A stretch of DNA of 9,260 nt from assembly GCA_938008925.1 (NCBI GenBank), contig CALLIQ010000194.1, forward strand, positions 1-9,260, written 5' to 3'. A model generated the notes under the pieces. It was given only the letters and a program-made list of their open reading frames with translations. It ran no database searches and was not told the origin of the DNA. This stretch comes from an uncultured Acidimicrobiales bacterium. GTDB taxonomy: Bacteria; Actinomycetota; Acidimicrobiia; Acidimicrobiales; SZUA-35. Positions 1 through 8,700 of the stretch are shown here, in pieces. Numbering within the stretch: position 1 is the stretch's first letter; each line of letters begins with the position of its first letter. The position numbers and the translations under genes are program-made.

Positions 1-615
1 ACGGGCCTGTTCGGCCACCTCGGGTGACGATGCGCTCGACAGGTCGATGCTGTCGCCGTCGATCGGGAACGAACCGAGCGGCTCTTCGTCCTCTCCGTGG
101 TCATGATCGTGATCGCCCTGATCCTCGTGGTCGCCGTCCTCCAAGTCCTCGTCGGCCCAGTCCTCATCGGCCCAGTCCTCATCGGTCCAGTTCTCGTCGG
201 TCCAGTCGTCGTCATCCCAGTCATCCCCGTCCCGGTCTTCTGCGTCTTGGCCACCGACGCGGTCCTCTTCGCTGTGGTCGAGCTCGGACTGCATGACCGA
301 GGTGGAACCGATGCGAAGCTCGAGGCCCATGTCGGCCAGTTCGGCGGAGAGCTCGTCGAGGGTGACGTCGCCGAGGTCGATCGTGAGAGGGTCACCGTTT
401 TGGATTTGCGCCGTGCGTGGCGCCGAGGCCGTCGCAACGTCGTCCGACAGGGCCCGGACTGCGGCGGGCGCACCGACGGCGGTGGTCGCAACGACGGCGA
501 GGGCTCCCGCTGCGAACGCAACTCGGCGGAACCGGCTGCGACGCTCGCCAGCGGTCTCCACCGTTGGGCGAGAGGTGGGGTTCACGGGGGGCTTGGGGGT
601 GGGCGAGTCGGTCAT
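1..615 (-). CDS. acidic, Trp/His-rich membrane-anchored or secreted protein (C-terminus outside window)
   Basis: An open minus-strand frame starts at ATG 613-615 and stays open for 205 codons to the left edge, so the C-terminus is missing. The start has a strong ribosome site: AAGGAG (plus 622-627) six bases upstream. Residues 1-24 are polar and Pro/Thr-rich, then comes a basic cluster (RRSRFRR, 25-31) and a hydrophobic Ala/Val stretch (about 32-54), a signal peptide or single membrane anchor with the rest outside. Residues 75-108 look like a small folded segment (LTIDLGDVTLDELSAELADM). Residues 117-178 are extremely acidic: five Trp-led pentapeptides of type W-x-D-E-D (133-157), then a His/Asp run (DHEDQGDHDHDHGEDEE). 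I do not recognise a family. It is divergent from a two-component operon across a shared regulatory region, which suggests it is a target or accessory of that system. Cation or metal binding is inferred from composition only. Confidence is high that it is a gene, low on function. Confidence 0.85.
   Translation of the reverse strand, partial: MTDSPTPKPPVNPTSRPTVETAGERRSRFRRVAFAAGALAVVATTAVGAPAAVRALSDDVATASAPRTAQIQNGDPLTIDLGDVTLDELSAELADMGLELRIGSTSVMQSELDHSEEDRVGGQDAEDRDGDDWDDDDWTDENWTDEDWADEDWADEDLEDGDHEDQGDHDHDHGEDEEPLGSFPIDGDSIDLSSASSPEVAEQAR
145..219 (-). repeat. 15-bp tandem repeat, five units, encoding W-[ADT]-D-[ED]-[DN] pentapeptides
   Basis: Five adjacent 15-base units lie at 145-159, 160-174, 175-189, 190-204 and 205-219. 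On the plus strand they read like GTCCTCATCGGCCCA with one to four changes; units 2 and 3 differ by one base. The period is a multiple of three, so copy-number change keeps the frame. The encoded peptides are WADED, WADED, WTDED, WTDEN and WDDDD (residues 133-157 of the minus-strand protein). The similarity of the inner units suggests recent expansion by slippage. Confidence 0.9.
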
Positions 616-682
616 GGCGTGCTCCTTCGGGTTGGCGTGACCGATCCGTTTCGATCAACACCGACGACGATGAAGAAGTGCG

Positions 683-722
683 CCAAAGAGATCCCAAAGA
701 CTCCCTAAGAAAACGCTGAGAA
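683..722. promoter_or_regulatory. four direct heptamer repeats in 11-bp phase: probable response-regulator binding array
   Basis: Four heptamers begin at 683, 694, 705 and 716, each exactly 11 bases after the last: CCAAAGA, CCAAAGA, CTAAGAA and CTGAGAA. The first two are identical and the last two differ by one base. Direct repeats about one helical turn apart are the usual target of OmpR/PhoB-family dimers, so the array could hold two dimers. It lies 68 bp upstream of the minus-strand start (615) and 44 bp upstream of the regulator start (767). That position suits activation of the acidic-protein gene and autoregulation of the two-component operon. The array is AT-richer than its surroundings. 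Direct binding is inferred; no clear -10/-35 pair was identified on either strand. Confidence 0.6.
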
Positions 723-766
723 CGGTCCCTCGCCGATTCACCCGAGCGGTGCGATCATGGGCCGCC

Positions 767-1441
767 GTGAGAATCCTGATCGTCGAGGACGAGCCATTGA
801 TCGCACGGGCTCTGCGAGAGGGGCTCGAAGCCGAGGGCTACGCCGTCGACGTGTCCGATCGGGGAGACGACGGCCTGTGGCGAGCCACCGAGCACGCCTA
901 CGACGCCATCGTGCTCGACGTGATGCTTCCCGGCATGAACGGCTACGTCGTGTGTCGCGAGTTGCGGGAGAAGGGCATCAACACCCCGATCATGATGCTC
1001 ACCGCCAAGGACGGCGATTACGACCAGGCCGAGGGGCTCGACACCGGCGCTGACGACTACATGACCAAGCCGTTCTCGCTCGTCGTCTTGCTGGCGCGGC
1101 TGCGGGCGCTGTTGCGTCGAGGCCCGGCGGAGCGGCCGGCGACGCTCACCGCTGGCGATCTGTCGCTCGACCCGGCCGACCGGGTGTGCCGACGCGGCGA
1201 CGACGAGATCGAGCTCACACCCCGAGAGTTCAGCCTGCTCCGCTACCTCATGCACCGGGCTGGCGAGCCGGTCTCGAAGCAGGATCTGATCGAACACGTG
1301 TGGGCTGGCGATGAGCTCGATGCCAGCGTCGTCCAGGTCTATGTCGGCTACCTCCGCCGCAAGATCGACGAGCCGTACGGGCGGGCCGCCATCGAGACCA
1401 TTCGCGGCATCGGCTACCGGCTCAACGCGTCCGGCGGCTGA
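767..1441 (+). CDS. OmpR/PhoB-family DNA-binding response regulator
   Basis: Cytoplasmic transcription factor activated by phosphoryl transfer, almost certainly from the kinase encoded two bases downstream. The receiver domain spans about residues 1-116: acidic pocket E7/D8, phospho-acceptor D51 (VLDVMLPGMNG), switch T79 and K101 of the KPF motif. The winged-helix DNA-binding domain follows (about 128-220), with ELTPREFSLLRYL, the recognition-helix region ASVVQVYVGYLRRKI and the hairpin IETIRGIGYRL. Length is 224 residues, normal for the family. I chose GTG 767 because the protein then begins VRILIVEDEP as family members do; GTG 749 in the same frame would add six residues and neither has a clear ribosome site. 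The 11-bp phased repeats upstream suggest autoregulation. The exact ortholog is not assignable from sequence reading; CutR- or TcrA-like regulators are near relatives in style. Confidence 0.95.
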   Translation: MRILIVEDEPLIARALREGLEAEGYAVDVSDRGDDGLWRATEHAYDAIVLDVMLPGMNGYVVCRELREKGINTPIMMLTAKDGDYDQAEGLDTGADDYMTKPFSLVVLLARLRALLRRGPAERPATLTAGDLSLDPADRVCRRGDDEIELTPREFSLLRYLMHRAGEPVSKQDLIEHVWAGDELDASVVQVYVGYLRRKIDEPYGRAAIETIRGIGYRLNASGG

Positions 1442-1443
1442 CG

Positions 1444-2790
1444 GTGGCCTCGCTTCGGGCTCGCCTCGCCGCCCTCGTCGCCGTCTCCATCGGCGTGCTG
1501 ATGCTCGTCGCCACCGTCTCGGTCCTCTTCGAGCGCTGGCAGGAGACGAACACGTCGCTGACCAACGCCGTCGAGCTCGCCGCCTTCCAGCTGTCGGAGA
1601 CCGACGATCCGTCCTCGCCGGTCGTGACCCTCGACCGCGGCGTCGATCCGCTGACGCTGACCCTCGACGCGGAGGCGGGCGTGATCGGGCAGACCGGCGA
1701 GCTCGACGACCAGCTCGAAACGATCATCGTCGAGGAGATCTGGGCGCTCACCACCGAGCAGGATCAGGTGCTGACGATCCGTCTCGAAGACGACGCTGGC
1801 GACCTCGTGCTGAGCGGCGTCGCCTGCGTCGATCAAACCCTGTGCGACACGGTGGTGGTCGGAGCGAGCGAAGAGCTCTTCGTTCCGTTCCTCGTCCGAA
1901 ATCTCGGCTGGGTCCTCGGCCCGACGCTTGCCGCACTCGTCCTCGGCTGGCTCGCCACGCGGTGGCTCGTCGGCCGCTCGCTGCAGCCCGTCGATGCCAT
2001 GCGGGCTGAACTCGACCGCATCACGGCGACCGACCTCGACCGTCGAGTGCCGGTGCCGGAGACCGGCGATGAGCTCGAGCGTCTCGGCGACTCGATGAAC
2101 CACACGATCGACCGTCTGGGATCGGCGGTCACCGCCAACGAACGCTTCGTCGCCGACGCAGCGCATGAACTCCGGAGTCCGATCGCCGGCGTGAAGGCCG
2201 CATTGGAGATCGAAGCCGGGCGTCGCCCGCCCGCTGGCGAACAGGAAGCGGGCGACAGCCTGCTCGACGAGAGCGTGCGGGAACTCGATCGAGCCGCCCG
2301 CCTCGTCGACGACCTGCTCGTCCTCGCTCGACGCGATGGGGCGACTCGAGCTCATCGAGACGTCGACCTCGACGACGTCGTCCGCTCGGCGGTCAACCAG
2401 GCGGCGAGCCGTCACGGCGACGTCCAGATCACGCAGTCCGTCAGCCCGATCCGCCTCCACGGCGATGCCGACGCCCTCCACCGGGTCGTCACCAACCTCG
2501 TCGACAACGCCGCCCGCTACGGAAACGGCCAGGTCTCTGTCCGATTGGATCACGTCGACGGCGGGGCGCGCCTCGTCGTCGAGGACGACGGCCCCGGCAT
2601 CCCCATCGAGCAGCGAACGCACGTGTTCGAGCGCTTCGCCCGGCTGGACGAGTCTCGAGCTCGCGCCACCGGCGGCTCGGGATTGGGACTCGCGATCGCC
2701 CGGGAGCTGGTCGACGACCACGGCGGGGCGATCACGATCGGCGACGCGGCCCTCGGCGGGGCGTCCTTCGCCGTCCGACTTCCGCTCTAG
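1444..2790 (+). CDS. HAMP-containing sensor histidine kinase
   Basis: Inner-membrane sensor kinase of 448 residues. It autophosphorylates a histidine and passes phosphate to the upstream regulator. Layout: TM1 about 8-29; an extracytoplasmic domain about 30-151; TM2 about 153-176; HAMP about 173-228; the dimerisation/H-box with H241 (FVADAAHELRSPI); then the ATPase domain with N-box NLVDNA (351-356), G1 DDGPGIP (381-387), F-box FERFAR (395-400) and G2 GGSGLGLAIA (410-419). All catalytic motifs look intact. The sensor domain has no recognised fold. It is acidic and holds two cysteines, C128 and C134 (ACVDQTLC), which could form a disulfide or bind metal. The GTG start lies two bases after the regulator's TGA, so translation is probably coupled. 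The stop TAG shares bases with the stop of the convergent surface-protein gene. The stimulus is unknown. Confidence 0.95.
   Translation: MASLRARLAALVAVSIGVLMLVATVSVLFERWQETNTSLTNAVELAAFQLSETDDPSSPVVTLDRGVDPLTLTLDAEAGVIGQTGELDDQLETIIVEEIWALTTEQDQVLTIRLEDDAGDLVLSGVACVDQTLCDTVVVGASEELFVPFLVRNLGWVLGPTLAALVLGWLATRWLVGRSLQPVDAMRAELDRITATDLDRRVPVPETGDELERLGDSMNHTIDRLGSAVTANERFVADAAHELRSPIAGVKAALEIEAGRRPPAGEQEAGDSLLDESVRELDRAARLVDDLLVLARRDGATRAHRDVDLDDVVRSAVNQAASRHGDVQITQSVSPIRLHGDADALHRVVTNLVDNAARYGNGQVSVRLDHVDGGARLVVEDDGPGIPIEQRTHVFERFARLDESRARATGGSGLGLAIARELVDDHGGAITIGDAALGGASFAVRLPL
2787..2790. other. palindromic CTAG: stop codons of two convergent genes overlap
   Basis: CTAG is its own reverse complement. 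Read on the plus strand, TAG (2788-2790) ends the histidine kinase; read on the minus strand, TAG (2789-2787) ends the large surface protein. The two coding regions overlap by four bases with no intergenic space, so any terminator for either transcript must lie inside the opposite gene. Confidence 0.95.
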
Positions 2791-5700
2791 TTCTCTTCCA
2801 CCCGACGCCCGAGGCGGGCGAGCAGCCAGAAGCCGAGACCGAGCAGCATCAGGATCGATCCGACCATCGCGATCCAGAGACTGGCGCCGGTGAAAGCGAG
2901 CGGCGGTGGCGGCTGAACGGTGAGCACGGCCGTGTCGTCGTTGTTCGTCGCATCCGATTCGCCGTCGCCGTTGATGGTCGCCGACACGGTGGCCTCGTTG
3001 ACGATGGGGGTCGCGGTCGTCGCTTCGGTCGCCGATGCCCTGGTCGTCAGGACCAGCGGGGGCGCGGTCTCGCCTGGCATCAGGGCGTCGTCGGCGACGC
3101 AGGTCAGCGTCGACGTGGCCGTCGAGAAGTCGCAGCTCCAACCCGGCGCATCGACCTGCTGGAAGGTGAGACGGTTCGGCAAGGGGTCGACCAGGGTCAC
3201 GCCGTCGACGGGGACGATGCCCTCGTTGGTGACCGTCATCGTCCAGGTCACCGAGGAACCGGACCGAACGGTGCCCGAGGTCGTGAGTTGTTTGTCGACG
3301 GCGAGGTCGACGCCATCGGTGACCACGCCCGCATCGACGTCGGTCACGGCGTTCACGAGCCCCGTGCACCCAGCGCACGTCTCGGCCTCGAGCACGATCG
3401 AGGTGCGCTGGCCGTCGCGCCACGCGACGTCTGAGTCGATCCGGTCGTCGTCACCCGAATCGGTCAGCGTGAACGACGCACCGGTCGAGCGAATCACCTC
3501 GACGGTGTAGGTGCCGGTCACGAGCTCGTCGAAGAGATAGTTGCCGTCATCGTCGGTCACCGTGGTTGCGACGATTTCACCGTCAGCGTCGAGCAGGTTG
3601 ACGCGCACGCCGGGCTCGACGACCTCGGCGTCGGAGAGGGCACCGTCGCCATCCGCGTCCTGCCAGACCGTGCCGGCGATCGATCCGAGATCTTCGCCGA
3701 AATCGTTGTCGTAGGAACCGCCGAGGGGAACGGTGATGGCGAGAGCGTTCGGTGTGGTCGAGCCGTAGCCGGTGGGCTGGATCTGCTCGACCGTGTAGTC
3801 GCCGGGGACGACGTCGCCGAACACGTAGGCGCCCGTCTCGTCGGTCGTGGTGGTGGCGACGACTCGGCCAGCCGAGTCGAGGAGGCGGATGGTGACATCG
3901 CCGAGTCGGGTCGACTCCTCAGCATCGATCGCGCCGTTCACATCGGTGTCTCGCCACACCGTGCCGGTCACGACCGTGCCGACCTCGGCGAAGTCGTAGC
4001 CCGTGGCTTCTCGACCAGCGCCGAGGACGATGCCAGCGATCGTGTCGTCGGTCGAGGTGTCGCCGCCGAGGTCGCCGGCGGTGTCGATGCCGTCGTTGTA
4101 GGACGCGGGTTGGGTCTCGACGACCGAGTAGGTGCCGGCGAGCAGACCGTCGAAGACGTAGGAGCCGTCGGCGTCGGTCACGGTGGAGTCGACGACGCCG
4201 CCGAATTCGTCGAGGAGCGCGATCGTGACGCCTGCGATGGCATTCTCGCCATCGTCTCGCACGCCGTCGTCGTCCAGGTCATGGAAGGTCGTTCCCGAGA
4301 TCGAGGCGTAGGTCTCGACGAACGCGTTGTCGATCGATGCGTCACCGGCGGCGAGCGTGACGTCGATGCGGTCGCTGGTCGAGGTGGTCGCGCCGGCCGT
4401 GCCGGCCACATCGACGCCGTCGCCGAAGCCGACGGGTTGGGTCTCGACGACGGTGTAGTCGCCGGGGCGGAGATCCTCGAACGACCACGAGCCATCCGGT
4501 CCGGTCGTGATCACGACCGGTGTGATGGCGCCGGTGTCGTCGGTGCCCGTGAGGGTGATCGTCACGTCCGGGATCGGCTCGCCGAACTCGTCTCGGACGA
4601 CGCCGGAGACCGACGCACCGACGAGTTCACCGAAGTCGTTGTCGGTCGCGTCGTCGCCGGCCGCCACGACGATCGACGAGAGCTCATCGTCGGCGACGGT
4701 GCCACCGGCCGGACCGACCGCATCGAGACCGTCGAGATAGTCGGTCGGGTGGGTTTCGGTGACGGTGTAGGTGCCAGAGGGAAGATCGTCGAACGACCAC
4801 GAGCCGTCCGGGTTCGTCGTGGTCGAGTCATTGACGGCATCGCCGAAGATGTCGACGCCGACGAGCGTGACCGTGACGCCTCCGATCCCCGCCTCGCCGG
4901 TCTGCATCACGCCGTCGTTGTCGTCGTCCTCGAACACGTGACCACTGATTGAGGCCGGGTCGGTCGTCGCGTAGGCGGTGTCGGCATCACGAACGTCGGG
5001 GAAGGTCGAGCCGTCGGCGAGTGCCACGGGCGAGCCGATGGCCGTTGCGGTGTTGACGTGCACGTCGCCAGGGGCGGGGGCTGGGTGGGCGGCCGTGCAC
5101 TGCATCGATTCGCCGGGCAACAGGGTCGTTCGCGGACAGCTGATGTCGCCGGCGGCGATCGTCGAGTCGGACACGACGACGGGGTCGAGCGCCACGTTGC
5201 CCGTGTTGGACACGTCGAAGGTGACCGCCATGGCTGCGTTCACTTCGACGGTGACGCCCGGCGACGTCGCTGCGTCGTCGCCGTCGATCTGCTTGACGAT
5301 GGCGATCGAAGGGTCGGGGTAGAACACGCCTTGGTCGATGTCGTCACGGTCTTGGTTGGCGGAAAGGGTGACGGCGGCGATGCCGGTCGTTGGATCGCCG
5401 TCGGAGTCGGTGTCGGTGTCGATGCCCGCCGAGGCGTGGGTGAACACCGGCGTTCCGAGCGCGCTGGTCGGCGGCAACGAGAAGGTCACCTCGTAGTCCC
5501 CGGAGGGGAGCGCCTCGAACGAGTACACGCCACCGCCGGCGGTCGTCGTCGACATCGCAACGGAGTTGCCGTCGGAGTCGGTGCCGCTCAGGCGAACGGT
5601 GACTCCGTCGATGCCATCATCACCGGCATCGCGGATTCCGTCTCCGTCGACGTCGTGCCAGACGAGGTCGCCGATGGACGAGTCGACGACCCGCTCGGCC

Positions 5701-8700
5701 GAACGCACGGGTCCGACGGGCAGGGCCTGCCCGACAGCGCGAGCCGACGCTTCGTTGTCGTAGAGGTCGCCGCCTGCGTTGCCCCGCGGCGTCATGGTCA
5801 CCTCGACCGAGATGGTGGCGCCGGGACCGAACGCACCGGGCCGACGGATCCGGAGCCCGGTCACGGCACCGGGATCGGTCGGACAGTCCGCTGCCGTGCC
5901 GTCGCCGAGCACGACGGTGCCGGCCGACGGTGCATCGCACCACACGGTCGACCCAGTCGCTGCGTCGTTGCTCGAATCGAGCGCGTCCACATCGATGTCG
6001 GCGGGGTCGGCTGCGGTGTAGAGGATCTCGACGGTCGAGCCGCCAGCCGTGACCGTCGCTTCATCGAACTCGAGCGTGCCGCTGTAGTTCGTGAGGCCGA
6101 TGCCGTCGCGCGGGAGGAGGTCGATGATGTCGGGATCGGTCGGGCCCGGGTCGGTGTCGATGTTGAGCAGCGAGAGGCGCCACCGGAGCGGAGCGGGGTT
6201 GGCCTCGCCCGGTCGGTTGATCTCGACGATCGGCGTGAGGGCGACCTTGTCGAGGGCGAGGCCGGATGGCTGGGTGACCTGCACCGCCGCTTGGTCGCCA
6301 CGCTCGCTGGCGGCGGAGGGGTCGCTCGGTGTCGACACCAGCGCCGTGTTGATCTTCACGCCCGACGTGGCCGTCGACGCGATGCGCACCGTGTATTCGA
6401 TGGGCGTGATGGCGGTGTTGATCAGCTGATCGGCCAGGTCCCAGCGGATGTAGGTCTGGGTCGCCGGGCATGGGAGTTCCGCGTCGGCCGGCGCACCGAA
6501 TTGCACGATCGAGGGGTCGAGGTTCGACGACAGGTAGGTCTCACCGGCTGGCAAGCAGTCCTCGACTCGCACGGGGAGTTCGATGGGGAAGTCGACGCCG
6601 GCGACCAGTGTCGGCGTGAGTCGGAACTCGACGTCTTGTCCGCCCGAGACAGCAGGGGTGGTCGACACCCACGCTCCCGTCCGGGGGTTCTTCACGTCTT
6701 TGGTCAGGCGTACCACCGCACCGCCGGCGCGGACGCGGTCACCGCGAGCACCGACGTTGGTGTCGGGGATGTAGGTCGAGACGGCCCATCGGTAGGAGCG
6801 GTCCTTGATGGCATCGAAGTCGACCGTGCCGTAGGCGATCTTTCGCGAGGCCCAGTTCGGGATGATGGTGTTGACCGCGAGGCCGGGGGTGGCTCGCTGG
6901 CCGATCGACACCCAGGCGTAGGTGCCGGTGCCGACCGAGTACGGCGGGAGGATGAGGTGGACCCGGACCTGGGACACCGCCGTGTAGACACCGTTCGCTG
7001 CCTCGGCCGGGTCGTTGCCCGGCACGTCGGCCGGGTCGCTGTGCCAGCCGCTCGGCGAGTCGGCGTCATCGCAGTCGGTGCGAGCACCGCCGACACCGTT
7101 GCCGTACTCGACCACCATCGTCGGAAGCGCCGGCCCGCTCGTCGGGGAGGCGTACGCGCCGTCGTTGTAGTAGCCGGAGATCCACACCGCTTCGCCGTTC
7201 GACGGCAACGACTGGGCTCGGGCGACGGTCGAGCCCTCGTAGGCATCGGCGGACAGTTGCAGCAGGGTCGGATCCCACGTGTCGCATGCCAGGAACGACA
7301 CGTCGCTACCCGTCGTTCCGCCCCGAGCGATGAAGCGCATGTTCGAGATGATCTGCTGGCCGGGGAAGACCTGGCCCTCGCCGGAGTTCAGTCCGGTCGA
7401 ACCGGCCGGGCCTTCATAGACCGCCCAACCCGGGTTGAAGTCACGCGGGGCGACGTTGCCGGGATTGCCGGGGACTCCGACGAAGTGCTTGTCGAATCCG
7501 CCCGTGGTCTGGGCGACGGTGGTGCTCGCTCGGTGGTCGTTGAAGGCGTCCTGCGCGTCGGGATCGTTCGCCACGCCGTCGAAGCCGACCGGTGCGAAGT
7601 CGGTGAACTGGTTGTCCCACGCACGGGTCCAGGTCGACCCGCCTCCGCCTTCGATACCGAGATCGACGACGGCCTGCATCGGGATCTGCACGGTGATGGC
7701 CCAGCTGTACACGTACCCACGGTTTGCGGGCAGCACGCGGCCGTCGGGCCGCGAGGCCTCGCTCGGCACGGTGTAGGCGGTCGAGTCCATGCCCGAGATC
7801 GAGATGTTGACCGGTTGGCCCGGTCCGGTCTGCGTGCACGTGGTCGTACCGGACTCGCGGACGGAGTTCGTCTCGTCCCCGAGGGACAACCGAGCGTTCG
7901 GCTGTGACCAGTTGAGCGCACGGCAGCGACGCAGGATCGGGCCGTAGGTGGCGGCTGCGTTCGCTCCTGCGGCGATGTAGTCCGGGTCGGTCAGGACGTC
8001 GGGGCCGTAGAAGACCTCGGGGCGCAGATCGTCGACGAAGCTGACCGGATCCTGCAGTGGGCTCGTCCCTCGGCCGCCCGCAGGGGCCGAGATGAGCATG
8101 GGGAAGGTGTATTCCTGGCAGGTTCGACCGGAGCCGTCGGCGCAGGTACGGAGTCCACCGTTTGAGAAGTAGCCAGCGTTCTCGATCTCGGCGATCGAGT
8201 TCTTGGCGAGGTCGAACTGCGCCCGAGCCGACACGGTCGCCGACACGGGGTTCGAGATCGATGGCGCCGACACGTCCGCTGAGCTCGACGACGCGATCGC
8301 CGGGTCGAGCACCGTTGCGTTGGGAACCTCGGGACGAACCGTTGCGACCACCGGGTAGGTGAAGGTCGAGTTGGCGGTGCGGGCACCGACGACACAGACG
8401 AGGGTCTGGATTGGGAGCGCCGTCCACGAGGTGGACAGCGTCGGGATCACCGGCGGCGGCAGCGTCTCGGGCGTGAGCGACGACCCGGCTGCGCAGTAGG
8501 GAGGCACCGCGTCGAGCTCCACCCCTTGCGGCAGCGGGAGGGTGAACGACACGTCGGTCGCCGGCGCGTCGTTGACGCTGATTTCGACGAGGTAGGTGAG
8601 GTTGTCGTTCGTTCGAACGATGCCGTTGCCATCACTCGAGTCGAGTCCGGGCCCATCGACAGCGTCGAAGTCGGGCGTGCCGTCTCGCTGGTCCAAGACC

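Noticed and set aside
145..219. Possible CRISPR-like array
   Set aside because: The units are 15 bases, directly adjacent with no spacers, and they encode an in-frame peptide repeat.
97..708. 203-codon plus-strand frame with a Val/Pro/Ile-rich repeat start
   Set aside because: It is antisense to the acidic protein gene. Its VGPVLIGPV repeat is simply the other strand of the 15-bp tandem repeat, and it lacks a convincing ribosome site.
749..766. Upstream GTG start for the response regulator
   Set aside because: It would add VRSWAA before the conserved VRILIVEDEP start with no better ribosome site. It remains possible.
1414..3423. 669-codon minus-strand open frame opposite the kinase
   Set aside because: It is codon-aligned antisense to the kinase and then runs in a wrong frame through the surface-protein gene. 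The product is Arg/Asp-rich low complexity with no family features.
5058..7907. 949-codon plus-strand open frame opposite the surface-protein gene
   Set aside because: Its codons are exact reverse complements of the minus-strand codons. It is open only because TTA, CTA and TCA are rare in this GC-rich gene. The product is Arg/Gly/Val/Asp-rich with no domain, while the minus-strand product has clear modules.
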